Assembly (NCBI GenBank): GCA_030490835.1
Contig: CM059973.1
Coordinates: forward strand, 64,856,008-64,920,007
DNA from: Annona cherimola
Taxonomy: Eukaryota > Streptophyta > Magnoliopsida > Magnoliales > Annonaceae
DNA: 64,000 bases
Direction: 5' to 3'
The first letter of the stretch is position 1, and every line of letters starts with the position of its first letter. Position numbers and translations under genes: made by a program. Shown here one piece after another: positions 62,986-64,000 of this stretch. The notes beneath the pieces were generated by a model. It saw only the letters and a list, made by a program, of their open reading frames with translations, did not search any database and had not been told where the DNA came from.

Positions 62986-64000
62986 AACAAGTAAAATGAT
63001 ACTTAAGAATCTAATATATATAAAATTAGTCTTAAAAAACTTAAATATATAAAATATAACTTTTTGAAATTATGTGAAATATGACTTTAATTACAATGAG
63101 AACTTAAACAAAGAGCCAATTAAAATTTCAAATTAAGTAGTGTGCCATTTTATGTGGTAGAATGGTAGGCAATTAAAAACAATATATAATGAATATAAAA
63201 TAAATAAAAATGTTGAGATTGATGAGTGATAAAAATATATATATAAAATTGATAATAGGATATTTGTGGGTTGACTCATTGGATACCTTAAAAATTAAAA
63301 ATGCAACTAATATAGGATATTCGTGAATTGACTCATTGGATACCTTAAAAATGAGTAGGGTGGGTTCTTTTTTCCTATCCGTAGGGTAGGATGGATTCTA
63401 AATAAAACGAATACTTTACTTATTAGGATATGATAAGTTTCAAGGCTTGAATACCTGAAATTAACCCGTATTAGTAATATATATTCAACATGTCTTTTAT
63501 AATATATATTATATATTCAAAGATAGAAAATATAAATTCAAAAATTATAGAATTTTTTTTATTTTATTTATGATTTAGTATTTTTTATAACTATATTTGA
63601 AATCATATTTATTATTATTGCATCGATTATAGGTTTTAAGTAAGATTTATAATAAAATTATAATTTTCAAATTTAATATAAAGACTATCTTAAATAATTG
63701 ATTTTGAACCAAAATCAGAATTCATTCAACTTTAAAAAAATAGGTTCAGATAAGTTTTAAACCGAGTCAACCTAAAATAGAGTAAATTAGAAATTTTTAG
63801 AAATAAGATAAGTACATGGTTGACCTCAAATTGGACATACTCTACCATACCAGAGTTCAAACCCTACATAAAAATAATAGATAGCAAACTAAGGGAGTTT
63901 GAATATGTTAAATTAAGGTCTAAAATGATGCTGATTAGGAGAAATGATGATGATTAGGAGAGTCAATTTATTCAAATAGAAAATAGTAAGAGAATGAGAT
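62986..64000. other. AT-rich stretch, short direct repeat, no gene
   Basis: GACTCATTGGATACCTTAAA occurs twice, about 58 bp apart (near 63275 and 63331). GGGTAGGATGG-like sequence near 63385 and ACCGAGTCAACC near 63760 resemble decayed hAT subterminal motifs. Nothing else is recognised. Confidence 0.35.

Overview
The window looks like plant nuclear DNA from an AT-rich, repeat-packed interval, most likely intergenic. The evidence is the mix of elements: L1-type LINEs with the plant-style zinc-binding and RNase H tail, a Ty1/copia element primed by initiator-Met tRNA, a Ty3/gypsy chromovirus-like relic, a non-autonomous gypsy-type element with long LTRs, hAT and Mutator-like MITEs, and tRNA-derived SINE-like insertions. 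I cannot name the species. No complete ordinary protein-coding gene, rRNA, functional tRNA or CRISPR array was found. All comparisons were made by eye within the window.

Layout. 1-9586: the left edge resembles a copia leader. It is followed by copy 1 of a locally repeated host unit, broken at 3075-9537 by a 5'-truncated LINE (LINE-1). LINE-1 carries a solo LTR (6547-9200), which carries a MITE (8543-8810). 9587-21414: a second 5'-truncated LINE (LINE-2) with a 12-bp target duplication, split inside its RNase H domain by a 9.3-kb LARD-like LTR element (10046-19379). That element encodes a broken gag plus arrays of repeated peptide modules. 21427-24340: the rest of host copy 1, with a Mutator-like MITE. 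24340-25756: a GC-richer, apparently unique segment that may encode a 55-residue secreted peptide, with a hAT element in its upstream leader.

25745-37260: host copy 2, interrupted by a nearly complete minus-strand copia element (26359-34057; two LTRs, PBS, PPT, gag, protease, integrase, RT, RNase H, all with lesions) and by two Mutator-like MITEs. 37640-41040: a LINE RNase H tail and a deleted chromovirus-type Ty3/gypsy element. 41040-49284: mostly repeats, including a hAT element with a nested MITE, palindromic foldback MITEs, a SINE-like head and a short minisatellite. 49290-51701: a second solo LTR of the family at 6547, in opposite orientation. 52180-57290: host copies 3 and 4. 57103-60770: a LINE ORF2 fragment triplicated in tandem and shot through with foldback MITEs. 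61000-64000: AT-rich, with one more foldback and short direct repeats.

How it fits together. The main actors are transposable elements, nearly all inactive. The most informative structure is the locally duplicated host unit (at least four copies). Comparing copies gives filled and empty sites for several insertions, and so target duplications and a relative order of events. Candidates for new biology are the small secreted-peptide ORF, the exon-like ORF kept in three unit copies, the repeated-peptide gag region of the LARD-like element, and a series of small stem-loops in the copia leader.
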